Of a DNA stretch of 64,000 bases, positions 16,421 to 25,579 are shown one piece after another. Origin of the DNA: Streptococcus suis (GTDB lineage Bacteria > Bacillota > Bacilli > Lactobacillales > Streptococcaceae). Every line of letters begins with the position of its first letter. The stretch's first letter is position 1. The position numbers were made by a program, and so were the translations under genes. Under the pieces are notes generated by a model. It did not search any database, was not told the DNA's origin, and saw only the letters and a program-made list of their open reading frames with translations. The stretch spans positions 620,001-684,000 of the forward strand of contig CP102145.1 in assembly GCA_024583055.1 (NCBI GenBank). Direction: 5' to 3'.

Positions 16421-18514
16421 TTACTTAATCTTTTCTTCTTCATAATCACCGTTCGGGCAGACGACTTGCTTGCCACCACCACGAACCTTCTTCTCAACCA
16501 GATAATGGTCACATTTTGGACAGGCACGACCGACCGGCTTATCCCAAGATGTAAATTCACATTCTGGATAACGGTCACATCCGTAGAAAAGACGATTGCG
16601 TTTGCTCTTGCGCTCAATGACCTGACCCTGATGACAGACTGGACAGGTCACGCCGATTTCCTTGGTGATTTGCTTGGTATTGCGGCAATCTGGGAAATTG
16701 CTACATGCGTAGAATTTACCAAATCGCCCCAGTTTGATGACCATGGGATGACCACAAACGTCACAGTCAAATCCGGCAGGCTCATCCTTGATTTGGATTT
16801 TCTCCATTTGCTCCTCAGCCTTGGTCAACTCAATCTTGAAAGGCTGGTAGAAGCTATCGATAATCTTCTGCCACTGCTCTTTTCCAACCTCAACGTCGTC
16901 CAATTTCTGCTCCATTTCGGCTGTAAATTTGACGTTGACGATGTCTGGGAAAAATTCAACAATCAATTTATTGACAATCTCGCCCAGCTCTGTCGGCTCA
17001 AATCGCTTGGCAGCCAGTTTAACATAATAGCGTTTTTGGATGGTCTCAATGGTCGGTGCATAGGTAGATGGACGACCAACACCATTTTCTTCCAAGGTCT
17101 TGATTAGTGTCGCCTCAGAATAGCGAGCTGGCGGCTGCGTAAAGTGCTGCTCAGGATTGGTAGCGGTCCGAGTAACCGTATCACCTTGCTCCATATCCGG
17201 CAACATTTTATTCTTGTCTGAGTCGTTGTAAACCGCCATATAACCGTCAAACTTGACTTGGCTACCATTAGCCGCAAAGAGAACACCATTTTTCTCTAGA
17301 CGAACGCTCATGGTGTCAAATACAGCCGCAGCCATTTGGCTGGCTACAAAACGATTCCAAATCAGTGTATAAAGACGGAGCTGGTCCTTATCCAGATATT
17401 TGGCAATGGATTCTGGGGTCAGATTGACATTGGACGGACGAATAGCCTCGTGGGCATCTTGGGCACCACTGGCATTTTTGAACTTGCTGCCATGCTTAGA
17501 ATAGTTTTGACCAAACCGCTCTGTGATAAAGGCAGCAGCCTGCTCCTGAGCCACTGGACTAATCCGCGTCGAATCGGTACGCATGTAGGTAATAAGACCC
17601 TGCGTGCCGCCTGTTCCAAGACTGACCCCTTCATAAAGCTGCTGGGCAATCATCATGGTCTTCCGCGTACGGAAATTGATTTTATTGGCCGCATCCATTT
17701 GCATGGTGGAAGTGGTGTACGGTAATGGCGCATTGCGTCTCCGCTCCTTGCGTTCGACTTGCTCCACCAAGAAATCATCACCCTTTAGCCTATCCAAGAC
17801 TTCCTTGACTTGGTCATTGTTTTCGATTTTGACTTTCTTGCCGTCCACTCCATAAAATGATGCCTGGAATTTTTTCGTTCCTTTTTTGAAGGTAGCGTCA
17901 ATGGTCCAGTATTCTTCCGGCTTGAAATTGTTGATTTCATTTTCTCGGTCAATGATGAGCTTGAGGGCAACGGATTGCACGCGCCCTGCCGACAAGCCTT
18001 TCTTGACCTTTTTCCATAAGATTGGCGAAATCGAATACCCTACGATACGGTCCAAGACCCGACGGGCCTGCTGGGCATCGACCAAGTCATGGTTGATAGC
18101 ACGCGGCTCCTTGAAGGCATTTTTTACCGCATCCTTGGTGATTTCATTAAATACCACACGGTTTTTGTCCTGCTCATCCAAGCCCAAAATGTGGGCCAAA
18201 TGCCAGGAAATCGCCTCTCCTTCCCGGTCCGGGTCACTCGCCAGATAGACTTGTTTGGCATTCTTGGCCTCTTTTTTCAAAGAATTGATGAGCGGCCCTT
18301 TACCACGAATATTGATGTATTCTGGTGCGTAGTTATTGTCAAAGTCAATGGACATGCTGGATTTTTTCAAATCACGGATATGTCCGACCGAGGCAACTAC
18401 CTTGTAATTTTTACCAAGATATTTCTCAATGGTCTTGGCCTTGGCAGGCGACTCTACGATAACCAAATTTTTCTTGTTCGCTGTTTTTTTCTTACTAACT
18501 GTTTTTGTAGCCAT
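16421..18514 (-). CDS. topA: DNA topoisomerase I
   Basis: A 697-residue type IA topoisomerase that relaxes negative supercoils. The TOPRIM domain has E21 in [10 protein letters not shown] and SDPDREGE (93-100). The active-site tyrosine is Y310 in [12 protein letters not shown]. The C terminus has cysteine-rich zinc ribbons (CDVCGHP, CPVCHQG, CPKCDHY). The third ribbon is incomplete, with only one cysteine (VVCPNGD) in its second half, common in this family. It lies downstream of dprA on the same strand with a gap of 91 nt, the usual order in streptococci. Confidence 0.97.
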   Translation of the reverse strand: MATKTVSKKKTANKKNLVIVESPAKAKTIEKYLGKNYKVVASVGHIRDLKKSSMSIDFDNNYAPEYINIRGKGPLINSLKKEAKNAKQVYLASDPDREGEAISWHLAHILGLDEQDKNRVVFNEITKDAVKNAFKEPRAINHDLVDAQQARRVLDRIVGYSISPILWKKVKKGLSAGRVQSVALKLIIDRENEINNFKPEEYWTIDATFKKGTKKFQASFYGVDGKKVKIENNDQVKEVLDRLKGDDFLVEQVERKERRRNAPLPYTTSTMQMDAANKINFRTRKTMMIAQQLYEGVSLGTGGTQGLITYMRTDSTRISPVAQEQAAAFITERFGQNYSKHGSKFKNASGAQDAHEAIRPSNVNLTPESIAKYLDKDQLRLYTLIWNRFVASQMAAAVFDTMSVRLEKNGVLFAANGSQVKFDGYMAVYNDSDKNKMLPDMEQGDTVTRTATNPEQHFTQPPARYSEATLIKTLEENGVGRPSTYAPTIETIQKRYYVKLAAKRFEPTELGEIVNKLIVEFFPDIVNVKFTAEMEQKLDDVEVGKEQWQKIIDSFYQPFKIELTKAEEQMEKIQIKDEPAGFDCDVCGHPMVIKLGRFGKFYACSNFPDCRNTKQITKEIGVTCPVCHQGQVIERKSKRNRLFYGCDRYPECEFTSWDKPVGRACPKCDHYLVEKKVRGGGKQVVCPNGDYEEEKIK

Positions 18515-18605
18515 TCTCGTTCCTTACAAATATTTTTAACTCACAAAGAATATCCTATTTTTCAGCTAGTGTCAAGATTTTTATTTTCCTATAGGAAAAC
18601 TTATT

Positions 18606-19448
18606 TTAAAATTGATAGTCAGAAATGATGTCCAAGCCCGATGTGACGCACTTTGCGCCCTCTTGAATCAAATGATGACATCCGTCAGATTTTCCGTCTA
18701 AAATGGAGCCTGGAATGGCAAATATTTCCCGCCCTTCTTCCAGGGCACGCTCACAAGTAATCAGGCTACCCGACCGCATTTTTGCCTCGCAGACCACCAG
18801 TCCGCCGACCAAACCAGCGATAATCCTATTACGCTCTGGGAAATGAAACTTGAGCGGCTGTTCACCAGGCCCGTACTCTGTTAAGACCAGATGATGCTTG
18901 CCTATATAGGACTGCAAATCTTTATTTTCCTTGGGATACGACACATCCAAGCCTGTACCGATGACCGCAATGGTCTGTCCACCATTTTTTAGGCTGGCGA
19001 TATGGGCCGCAGTGTCAATTCCACGCGCCAGGCCGCTGACAATGACATAGCGATTCTGAAGTTCCTTAATAATCTTCTGGACTGACTGGATGCCGTTTTT
19101 ACTGGCATTTCGCGTACCAACCACGCCCAACTTTGGTTTATCTAGCAAGTCAAGGTCTCCTTGGTAAAAGAGCAAGACTGGCGGATTGTAAATTTCCTTG
19201 AGGGCCAAGGGATAAATGTCATCCAAAATCGAAAAGGATGGAAAGCGATTAAACTCCTCACGGCAGGCCTTGATGTCCAAATTTTTATAATTTTCCATAA
19301 AGAGAATGGGATTTTTGCATTCAGAGACGACAGCCATGTTGCGCAAGGATAGCTTTTTATCAAACTTTTCTTGGTAAACCAAGATTTTGTGAATATTGAG
19401 ATTGGTCAGCCCAGCCTTTTTCAACTTAAAAATATCAAAATTATTCAT
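18606..19448 (-). CDS. dprA: DNA-processing protein DprA
   Basis: A 280-residue cytosolic protein that binds incoming single-stranded DNA and loads RecA during natural transformation. A short helical N-terminal part precedes the Rossmann-like core with VVGTRNASKNG, GLARGIDTAAH, GTGLDVSYPKEN, FPERNRIIAGL and KMRSGSLIT. The length matches streptococcal DprA. A competence-box-like TACGAACA lies 23 nt before the start on the minus strand, so expression by the competence sigma factor ComX is likely. topA follows downstream. Confidence 0.96.
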   Translation of the reverse strand: MNNFDIFKLKKAGLTNLNIHKILVYQEKFDKKLSLRNMAVVSECKNPILFMENYKNLDIKACREEFNRFPSFSILDDIYPLALKEIYNPPVLLFYQGDLDLLDKPKLGVVGTRNASKNGIQSVQKIIKELQNRYVIVSGLARGIDTAAHIASLKNGGQTIAVIGTGLDVSYPKENKDLQSYIGKHHLVLTEYGPGEQPLKFHFPERNRIIAGLVGGLVVCEAKMRSGSLITCERALEEGREIFAIPGSILDGKSDGCHHLIQEGAKCVTSGLDIISDYQF

Positions 19449-19471
19449 ATTAATTACCTCTCTACCTGATT

Positions 19472-19479
19472 TGTTCGTA
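19472..19479 (-). promoter_or_regulatory. Candidate ComX (cin/com) box of dprA
   Basis: On the minus strand TACGAACA after a T tract; the streptococcal com-box consensus is TACGAATA, so one mismatch. The position just before a late competence gene supports it. Confidence 0.6.
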
Positions 19480-19591
19480 AAAAAAATAAATCTCCGAAGA
19501 AATTCATAGAAAATTTTGAAACATTTTTTATTCTGAGACTAACAAATTCTTAAGAAATTCTCTGAAATACTGTTAGATTATTCTATTGTTC

Positions 19592-19852
19592 CTATTTTTT
19601 AATAATCAATTTGATTGCCTCTTGCAATCGTCTCTCTTGCTCCTCTGGGTCATCAGAAGGATGTTCAATACAGGATTGAACTTTTTGTGCAATGGCAATT
19701 CCCATCATGCTATTAATACTGGATCGGACTGCACTAAGCTGCGTTACAATATCTATACATTCTTGTTCTTCTTCAACCATTTTTTGAATACCGCGAAGTT
19801 GACCTTCTGCGCGTTTTAATCGGTTCATCATATCTTTTTTATCTGTCTTCAT
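19592..19852 (-). CDS. cstR: CstR-type persulfide-sensing repressor (CsoR family)
   Basis: An 86-residue all-helical repressor of the CsoR/RcnR family. CsoR copper sensors use Cys-His-Cys; here the cysteines are C32 and C61, but the histidine position preceding the second cysteine is not histidine (AQKVQSC). The cysteine pair without histidine is the signature of CstR, which senses per- and polysulfides. The neighbours agree: a rhodanese and a CoA-disulfide reductase-rhodanese fusion are divergently transcribed, as in cst loci of staphylococci and enterococci. A perfect palindrome lies in the rhodanese promoter and a degenerate one at the cstR start, so autoregulation is likely. Confidence 0.88.
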   Translation of the reverse strand: MKTDKKDMMNRLKRAEGQLRGIQKMVEEEQECIDIVTQLSAVRSSINSMMGIAIAQKVQSCIEHPSDDPEEQERRLQEAIKLIIKK

Positions 19853-19866
19853 ATTCTATATGGTAC
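19851..19866. promoter_or_regulatory. Degenerate second CstR site at the cstR start
   Basis: The minus strand reads GTACCATATAGAATAT, matching the operator ATACCCTATAGGGTAT at 12 of 16 positions. It covers the region where a ribosome site of cstR would be. Confidence 0.4.
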
Positions 19867-19897
19867 CGATTGTTTGTAAAAAAGTCAATTCAAAAAC

Positions 19898-19927
19898 TTG
19901 ACAAGTTATCCTCATCTTTGTTATACT
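19898..19927 (+). promoter_or_regulatory. Promoter of the rhodanese-cdr operon
   Basis: TTGACA (19898-19903), 18-nt spacer, TATACT (19922-19927). The CstR palindrome begins 4 nt downstream, over the expected transcription start. Confidence 0.75.
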
Positions 19928-19931
19928 TAAA

Positions 19932-19947
19932 ATACCCTATAGGGTAT
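19932..19947. promoter_or_regulatory. CstR operator, perfect 16-bp palindrome
   Basis: ATACCCTATAGGGTAT is a perfect inverted repeat, of the G/C-tract type bound by CsoR-family repressors. Its position immediately after the -10 box is suited to block transcription. Confidence 0.75.
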
Positions 19948-19962
19948 CTAAGAGGAGAACAC

Positions 19963-20295
19963 ATGTTTAAACAAATCTTATCAGGAATCTTTTCATCTTC
20001 CGAGAGTCTTACTGTGGCAGAACTGCCACAAGCCTTACAAGAGCCCAATACTATATTATTGGATGTCAGAGAAGTCAATGAATTTAATTCTGGACATATT
20101 GCACAAGCAATCAATAGCCCACTGAGTCAACTTGAAAACTTCAAAGGCGATAAAACGAAACAGTATCTCGTCATTTGTCAATCAGGCATGCGCAGTCAAC
20201 GAGCTACTGAGTATTTGACTAGTCTTGGATACCATGCACTGAATGTTCGTGGCGGAATGAATGCCTGGAACGGTCCTATCAAAGGAGATCAATAA
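19963..20295 (+). CDS. Single-domain rhodanese (sulfurtransferase)
   Basis: A 110-residue rhodanese with the active-site loop CQSGMR (C72) and the N-terminal LLDVRE motif. It carries sulfane sulfur as a cysteine persulfide. The start at 19963 has AAGAGGAGAAC upstream; the in-frame ATG at 19870 lies before the promoter and is excluded. The stop is directly followed by the ATG of the next gene, so the two are translationally coupled. With cstR it forms a sulfur-stress locus. Confidence 0.9.
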   Translation: MFKQILSGIFSSSESLTVAELPQALQEPNTILLDVREVNEFNSGHIAQAINSPLSQLENFKGDKTKQYLVICQSGMRSQRATEYLTSLGYHALNVRGGMNAWNGPIKGDQ

Positions 20296-21945
20296 ATGAA
20301 AATTCTAATTATTGGTGGTGTTGCGGGAGGAATGTCCGCTGCTACTCGTCTCCGTCGTCTGATGGAGGATGCCGAAATTATCGTATTTGAAAAAGGTCCA
20401 TACGTCTCCTTCGCTAATTGCGGACTTCCCTATCACGTTTCTGGAGAAATTGCAGATCAAAGCAGTCTATTACTCCAAACACCAGAAAGTTTACAAGAGC
20501 GATTTAATCTGGATGTTCGGCCTTTTCACGAAGTCATTAACATCCACCCTGACAAACAAACTGTCACTGTCCAAACTCCAAATGGGCAGGTCGAAGAAAC
20601 TTATGATAAATTGATTGTATCGCCAGGGGCAAAGCCCTTTATTCCTACCCTAGAGGGTATAGAAAATGCAACCAATTTGTTTACTTTGCGAAATGTACCT
20701 GATTTGGAAAAAATCATGACACAACTGAAGAAAGTAGAAAATGGGAAAGCAGTTGTCATCGGTGCTGGTTTTATTGGTTTGGAAATGGCTGAAAATTTAA
20801 CACTCAAGGGACTGGACGTCACACTGATTGAACAAGCTCCTCATGTCTTGCCGCCTTTGGATGAAGAAATGGCTAGCTTTATTGAGGCTGAACTAATATC
20901 GAAAGGAATTCGTGTCCTCACGGGTCAGTCTGTGACAGGTTTCAGCCACAATGGACAAGTATTATCTTTAGCAAATGGGGAAACAATTTCTTCTGACTTG
21001 ACAATCTTATCTGTCGGGGTACAGCCAGATTCAACATTAGCTGCTGATGCAGGAATCGCAGTGGGACTTCGCGGTGGTATTTTGGTTGATGAAAATTATC
21101 AGACCAATCTACCAAATATTTATGCGGTAGGTGATGCTATCGTGGTTAAGCAAGAGATAACCGGGCAAGACGCTTTGATTTCTCTAGCCTCTCCTGCCAA
21201 TCGACAAGGTAGACAGGTTGCTGATGTCATTGCTGGTTTAAAACGTATCAATAAAGGGTCTATCGGGACAGCCATCGTTAAAATATTTGACCTAGTCGCA
21301 GCCTCCACTGGTCTAAACGAACGAGCGGTTCAGACGCTTGGATTTAACCATGCGGTCGTACATACAACAGGCAAGGATCATGCCGGTTACTATCCGGGTG
21401 CAACCGATATTGTCCTCAAGTTGATTTTTTCACCAGTTGATGGCAAAATTTATGGGGCGCAGGCTGTTGGCCAAAAAGGGGTTGATAAACGCATTGATGT
21501 CATTGCGACAGCTATTAAGGCTGGTTTGACAATTTTTGATTTACCAGAACTTGAATTGACCTACGCACCTCCATTTGGCTCGGCTAAAGATCCGGTCAAC
21601 ATGATTGGCTACGCAGCCCTCAATATCGCAGAAGGATTGAGTGAGAATATCCAGTGGCATCAATTGGAGCTAGAGTTGGAAAATGGTGCTATTTTATTGG
21701 ATGTCCGGAATCATAATGAAGTGCGAAAAGGTCATTTTAAAGATTATATACATATTCCACTCGATCAACTCCGTGACCGAATGAATGAATTAGATAAAAA
21801 TGAGCGCTACATCGTAAGCTGTCATAGCGGTCTCCGTTCTTATATTGCTGAACGTTTGTTAAAACAACATGGTTTCGATGTAAAGAACTTAGACGGTGCC
21901 TATTCTCTCTATAAAATGGTGCGACCTAACGCTATCTTAAACTAG
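20296..21945 (+). CDS. cdr: CoA-disulfide reductase with C-terminal rhodanese domain
   Basis: A 549-residue fusion. The N-terminal flavoprotein part has the FAD motif GGVAGG (7-12), the single redox cysteine C42 in SFANCGLPYH, NAD(P)-binding GAGFIGLEMA and a second FAD motif near YAVGDA. The last about 90 residues are a rhodanese with CHSGLR (C509). Such CoADR-RHD enzymes reduce CoA disulfide or persulfide and polysulfide using NAD(P)H. It shares a transcript with the rhodanese and is under the CstR palindrome. AAAGGAG lies before the start. Confidence 0.9.
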   Translation: MKILIIGGVAGGMSAATRLRRLMEDAEIIVFEKGPYVSFANCGLPYHVSGEIADQSSLLLQTPESLQERFNLDVRPFHEVINIHPDKQTVTVQTPNGQVEETYDKLIVSPGAKPFIPTLEGIENATNLFTLRNVPDLEKIMTQLKKVENGKAVVIGAGFIGLEMAENLTLKGLDVTLIEQAPHVLPPLDEEMASFIEAELISKGIRVLTGQSVTGFSHNGQVLSLANGETISSDLTILSVGVQPDSTLAADAGIAVGLRGGILVDENYQTNLPNIYAVGDAIVVKQEITGQDALISLASPANRQGRQVADVIAGLKRINKGSIGTAIVKIFDLVAASTGLNERAVQTLGFNHAVVHTTGKDHAGYYPGATDIVLKLIFSPVDGKIYGAQAVGQKGVDKRIDVIATAIKAGLTIFDLPELELTYAPPFGSAKDPVNMIGYAALNIAEGLSENIQWHQLELELENGAILLDVRNHNEVRKGHFKDYIHIPLDQLRDRMNELDKNERYIVSCHSGLRSYIAERLLKQHGFDVKNLDGAYSLYKMVRPNAILN

Positions 21946-21951
21946 ATTATC

Positions 21952-21984
21952 CCTCCAGACTAGATGGTTCTGGAGGAATTTTTA
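21952..21984 (+). terminator. Terminator of the cst operon
   Basis: CCTCCAGA (21952-21959) pairs with TCTGGAGG (21969-21976), followed by AATTTTTAT. Confidence 0.85.
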
Positions 21985-21993
21985 TCTTTTCAA

Positions 21994-22042
21994 TTGACAA
22001 ATTATTTTCATGATTATATAATCTAGTTATGTATACTAGATT
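21994..22042 (+). promoter_or_regulatory. Consensus promoter plus palindrome over the start codon of the DUF1836 gene
   Basis: TTGACA (21994-21999), 17-nt spacer, TATAAT (22017-22022). A perfect 8-bp inverted repeat AATCTAGT/ACTAGATT (22020-22027 and 22035-22042, 7-nt spacer) spans the end of the -10, the expected +1 and the ATG at 22029. The ATG is 7 nt after the -10, so the mRNA would be leaderless. The palindrome is a likely operator. Confidence 0.7.
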
Positions 22043-22490
22043 AAACAAAAACGAAAGCGATCATCAATTGCCCTATTGGGAAGACTTGCCAGAGATTGAT
22101 TTGTATCTAGATCAGGTCTTGCTCTATGTCCATCAGGCTACGCAGTTTTCACCGTCTAAGGAGGACAAGGGGCTGACTGCATCTATGGTGAACAATTATG
22201 TCAAACACAAGCATTTGGAAAAGCCTATCAAAAAGAAATACCAGAAACACCAATTGGCTCGACTGATTGCGCTGACTTGTTTGAAGAATGTATTTTCCAT
22301 CCAAGAAATCAGCCAGACCCTGAATATCTTACAGTCCCACTACTCTTCAGATAGGCTCTACAATTATTTTGTGGATTGTATGAATGAAAATGAGATGGAG
22401 ACAGCTCCTGAAATCATTCGTTATGCTTGCCAGACCTTGAAACTCTACCACAAGACGCATCAGCTGGCTTTAGAATTAGAAAGAGGCTAG
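22029..22490 (+). CDS. DUF1836 family protein, probable DNA-binding regulator
   Basis: A 153-residue helical protein of the DUF1836 family. LPYWEDLPEIDLYLDQV near the N terminus and the KGLTASMVNNYVKHKHL segment are family marks and look like a MerR-type or other helix-turn-helix. There is no Shine-Dalgarno sequence, and the -10 of a consensus promoter ends 6 nt before the ATG. The 8-bp palindrome over the promoter and start codon suggests autorepression. A PAQR/hemolysin III gene follows after 2 nt and is probably co-regulated. Confidence 0.75.
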   Translation: MYTRLNKNESDHQLPYWEDLPEIDLYLDQVLLYVHQATQFSPSKEDKGLTASMVNNYVKHKHLEKPIKKKYQKHQLARLIALTCLKNVFSIQEISQTLNILQSHYSSDRLYNYFVDCMNENEMETAPEIIRYACQTLKLYHKTHQLALELERG

Positions 22491-22492
22491 TC

Positions 22493-23146
22493 ATGGATTA
22501 CAAAATGAAACTCAGTATTCCCCTAACATTCGGCGAAGAAGTCGCTAACAGCGTCACGCATGCTATTGGTGCCCTTCTGATGCTGGCTCTACTGCCCATT
22601 ACCGCTGTGCATGCCTTTAAGGATTACAATGTCACTGCTGTGGTTGGAATGTCCATTTTTGTCAGCAGTCTGTTCCTGATGTTCCTCTCTTCTTCTATCT
22701 ATCATTCCATGCCCTATACTTCGATCCATAAGTATGTTTTGCGGATGATTGACCATAGTATGATTTACATCGCCATTGCGGGCAGCTATACACCTGTTGC
22801 TCTCTCCTTAGTCGGTGGTTGGTTGGGCTATCTGATTATCAGCTTACAGTGGGGCATTACGATTTTCGGCATTCTCTACAAAATATTTGCCAAAGAAATC
22901 AATGAAAAATTTAGTTTGGCACTCTATCTGATTATGGGCTGGCTCATCATTTTTATCCTGCCGGCCATTTTCCAACAGACAAATCTGACTTTCGGGCTCC
23001 TCATGTTGGCAGGGGGATTGTCTTATTCAATCGGTGCTCTCTTTTATGCCAAGAAACGACCCTATTTTCACATGATTTGGCACTTGTTTATTCTCCTAGC
23101 CTCAGCCCTGCAGTATATCGCCATTGTCTATTTTATGTTATACTAG
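22493..23146 (+). CDS. PAQR/hemolysin III family membrane protein (TrhA-like)
   Basis: A 217-residue seven-helix membrane protein. Family marks are EEVANSVTHAIGA near the N terminus, SSIYHSMP (His in helix 2), the DHSMIYIAIAGSYTP segment and HMIWHLFIL near the end, giving the conserved histidines and aspartate of the putative zinc site. Homologues have been linked to membrane fluidity control and were historically called hemolysin III. The start at 22493 is preceded by AGAGG. It is coupled to the DUF1836 gene. Confidence 0.88.
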   Translation: MDYKMKLSIPLTFGEEVANSVTHAIGALLMLALLPITAVHAFKDYNVTAVVGMSIFVSSLFLMFLSSSIYHSMPYTSIHKYVLRMIDHSMIYIAIAGSYTPVALSLVGGWLGYLIISLQWGITIFGILYKIFAKEINEKFSLALYLIMGWLIIFILPAIFQQTNLTFGLLMLAGGLSYSIGALFYAKKRPYFHMIWHLFILLASALQYIAIVYFMLY

Positions 23147-23294
23147 AAATCCGATAGACGTTCCAATTTCATGCGATTTTTTGCTTTCCATGATAAACTG
23201 ATACATAGGAAATGTTAGAAGCTGCATTCAGAGCTTGGCACTTTTATATAAGTTCATCTTACTTGTGAATACAATTTCTTAGAAAGTAAAAATT

Positions 23295-24668
23295 ATGATT
23301 ACCAAAGAATTTGACACCATTACCGCCATATCGACTCCCTTGGGTGAGGGCGCTATCGGCATTGTCCGCCTATCAGGAACCGAAGCTTTTGCTATCGCCA
23401 GCAAGGTTTTCAAGGGCAAGGACTTAGGCTCCGTTGCCAGCCACACCCTCAACTACGGCCACATCATCGACCCTGATACTGACCAGGTCTTGGATGAGGT
23501 CATGGTTGGCGCTATGCGTTCTCCCCGCACCTTCACGCGCGAAGATGTCATTGAAATTAATACCCACGGAGGCATCGCCGTTACCAACGAAATTCTCCAG
23601 CTCCTGATTCGCCAAGGTGCTCGGATGGCTGAGCCGGGTGAATTTACCAAGCGTGCCTTTCTCAACGGTCGTGTGGATTTGACCCAGGCCGAAGCCGTCA
23701 TGGATGTTATCCGCGCCAAGACCGACAAGGCCATGCACAATGCCGTACGCCAGCTTGACGGCTCCCTTTCCCAGCTCATCAACGACACCCGCCAGGAGAT
23801 TCTCAACACACTGGCTCAGGTCGAGGTCAACATCGACTACCCTGAGTACGACGACGTGGAGGAGGCGACGACAGAGCTGGTCCGTGAGAAGACCCTCCAG
23901 TTCCAAGCTCTTCTAGAAAATCTCCTCCGCACTGCCCGCCGTGGAAAAATCCTGCGTGAAGGCATCGCAACCGCCATTATTGGTCGTCCCAATGTGGGAA
24001 AATCCAGCCTGCTCAATAACCTCCTCCGCGAGGAAAAAGCCATCGTTACAGACATCGCAGGAACAACCCGCGACGTTATCGAAGAATACGTCAACATCAA
24101 AGGCGTCCCCCTCAAGCTGATTGATACCGCTGGTATCCGTGAAACAGATGACATCGTTGAAAAAATCGGTGTGGAACGCTCCAAAAAAGCCCTTGAGGAG
24201 GCCGACCTCATCCTGCTAGTCCTCAACGCATCCGAACACCTGACCGAGCAAGATCGCAACCTACTAGCCATTTCCGATTTGGCCAACCGTATTGTCCTGC
24301 TCAACAAGACCGACTTGGAAGAACAGATTGAAGCAGACCAGCTGCCTGAGGAGGTCATCCGCATTTCCGTCTTAAAAAACCAGAACATCGACCAGATTGA
24401 AGAAAAAATCAACCAGCTCTTCTTTGAAAATGCTGGTCTGGTAGAGCAAGATGCCACCTACCTCTCCAATTCTCGCCACATTTCCTTGATTGAACAAGCC
24501 GTCCAAAGCCTGCAAGCTGTCAATGACGGACTGGAAATGGGTATGCCTGTCGACTTGTTACAGGTTGACCTGACCCGCTGTTGGCAAATATTGGGAGAAA
24601 TCACAGGCGATGCCGCTCCAGACGAACTCATCACCCAGCTCTTTAGCCAATTCTGTCTTGGAAAATAA
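23295..24668 (+). CDS. mnmE: tRNA modification GTPase MnmE
   Basis: A 457-residue enzyme that with MnmG makes the 5-carboxymethylaminomethyl group of wobble uridines. An N-terminal formyl-THF-binding-like domain ([12 protein letters not shown]) is followed by a G domain inserted in a helical domain: GRPNVGKSS (G1), DIAGTTRD (G2/G3 region), DTAGIRE and NKTD. The C-terminal CLGK keeps the conserved cysteine. The gene appears clearly richer in G+C than the sialylation genes that follow. Confidence 0.97.
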   Translation: MITKEFDTITAISTPLGEGAIGIVRLSGTEAFAIASKVFKGKDLGSVASHTLNYGHIIDPDTDQVLDEVMVGAMRSPRTFTREDVIEINTHGGIAVTNEILQLLIRQGARMAEPGEFTKRAFLNGRVDLTQAEAVMDVIRAKTDKAMHNAVRQLDGSLSQLINDTRQEILNTLAQVEVNIDYPEYDDVEEATTELVREKTLQFQALLENLLRTARRGKILREGIATAIIGRPNVGKSSLLNNLLREEKAIVTDIAGTTRDVIEEYVNIKGVPLKLIDTAGIRETDDIVEKIGVERSKKALEEADLILLVLNASEHLTEQDRNLLAISDLANRIVLLNKTDLEEQIEADQLPEEVIRISVLKNQNIDQIEEKINQLFFENAGLVEQDATYLSNSRHISLIEQAVQSLQAVNDGLEMGMPVDLLQVDLTRCWQILGEITGDAAPDELITQLFSQFCLGK

Positions 24669-24703
24669 GGACAAGGAGGATGGGCAAAAACTAGCCAGTA
24701 AAT

Positions 24704-24763
24704 AAAAACACAGATAGATTCGAGCTGATTTTGATAAAATCCAGCCGAACTGTCTGTGTTTTT
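24704..24763. terminator. Bidirectional terminator between mnmE and the sialylation genes
   Basis: AAAAACACAGA (24704-24714) pairs with TCTGTGTTTTT (24753-24763) with inner pairing (GCTG/CAGC). A and T runs on both sides suit termination of mnmE and of the converging leftward operon. Confidence 0.8.
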
Positions 24764-24794
24764 ATTTTTGTTTCTACTATCTTGGACTAATTTC

Positions 24795-25529
24795 CTAGCC
24801 AATTTCGTTAGATTCCTGCTCATTAGGAGAATGCCTATCTCTGTTGGATTCGTTTGCTCTTCGCATTAGGTGCTCAACTATAAATAAATCTAATTCAGTA
24901 TCAACGTCATATCTAGACCATTCAGGTGACAGATATCCAAATGTAGTAGAAGTGTAAAATGATTGGTTCTTCATAAATTTGCCTACTGTGGACATCCACA
25001 TTGAACCATCTGGGTAATAAATCATACCTTGTGATTGTCTATTTGTTTTCGTATTATCCAATTTAGGTAACTGAAATAAACCATTTTGTAATAGCGGTGC
25101 TACCAAAGACAGATTTCTATCAAACGGTTTAACTGTAATACAGGCGTCATATTTATCAGACCAAGAATTTGAAAAATCACGAATAAAAGAGACTGAACGC
25201 AACGGACTAGTGACCTGAAATGCAATAAAATTTGTATCTAGACTATATCTTCTTTCTGAAAATACATGCAATATGGTTTCAACCATAGTTGAAGTATCTG
25301 TTGCAAGGTCAATTGGACGTTTGACATATAGCAACTTATCCCTGTAATAGGATGTTAATAAAGAAATATAGTTCTCAGAATCAGTAGATATGACAATTTC
25401 ATCAAACAGTTGACACTCTAAGGCTAAATCTATCGTATAACAAGCCAACGGTTTTCCACCAATCATTCTAATATTTTTATGAGGGACTCCCTTGGACCCA
25501 GACCGCATAGGAATAATTGCTACCCTCAC
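24795..25529 (-). CDS. CMP-sialic acid synthetase-like cytidylyltransferase
   Basis: A 244-residue protein of the acylneuraminate cytidylyltransferase family. The nucleotide-binding N terminus RSGSKGVPHKNI (9-20), the TDS motif, QVTSPLR (about 104-110) and a late DVDTELD (about 211-217) are present. It should activate a sialic acid or a related nonulosonate with CTP. The start is a GTG at 25529, with GGAGGTG 6-7 nt upstream. It is the last gene of a leftward group after a GT52 sialyltransferase. No neuB or neuC is in the window, so the sugar would come from another locus such as the capsule cluster. The exact sugar cannot be told from sequence. Confidence 0.85.
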   Translation of the reverse strand: MRVAIIPMRSGSKGVPHKNIRMIGGKPLACYTIDLALECQLFDEIVISTDSENYISLLTSYYRDKLLYVKRPIDLATDTSTMVETILHVFSERRYSLDTNFIAFQVTSPLRSVSFIRDFSNSWSDKYDACITVKPFDRNLSLVAPLLQNGLFQLPKLDNTKTNRQSQGMIYYPDGSMWMSTVGKFMKNQSFYTSTTFGYLSPEWSRYDVDTELDLFIVEHLMRRANESNRDRHSPNEQESNEIG

Positions 25530-25579
25530 ATTCCACCTCCAATCTCTACTATAAAACTTGTTCTAATAGTCTTAGTGGT

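Noticed and set aside
16466..17107. 213-codon plus-strand frame opposite topA
   Set aside because: Antisense of the topA zinc ribbons and core; no family resemblance or ribosome site, and topA is certain.
19592..19852. Copper-sensing CsoR
   Set aside because: The histidine ligand before the second cysteine is missing, and the neighbours are sulfurtransferases and not copper transporters.
23424..24457. Long minus-strand open frames opposite mnmE (160, 118 and 206 codons)
   Set aside because: Antisense shadows of a highly conserved gene; compositions are odd (Arg/Ser-rich) and no ribosome sites are present.
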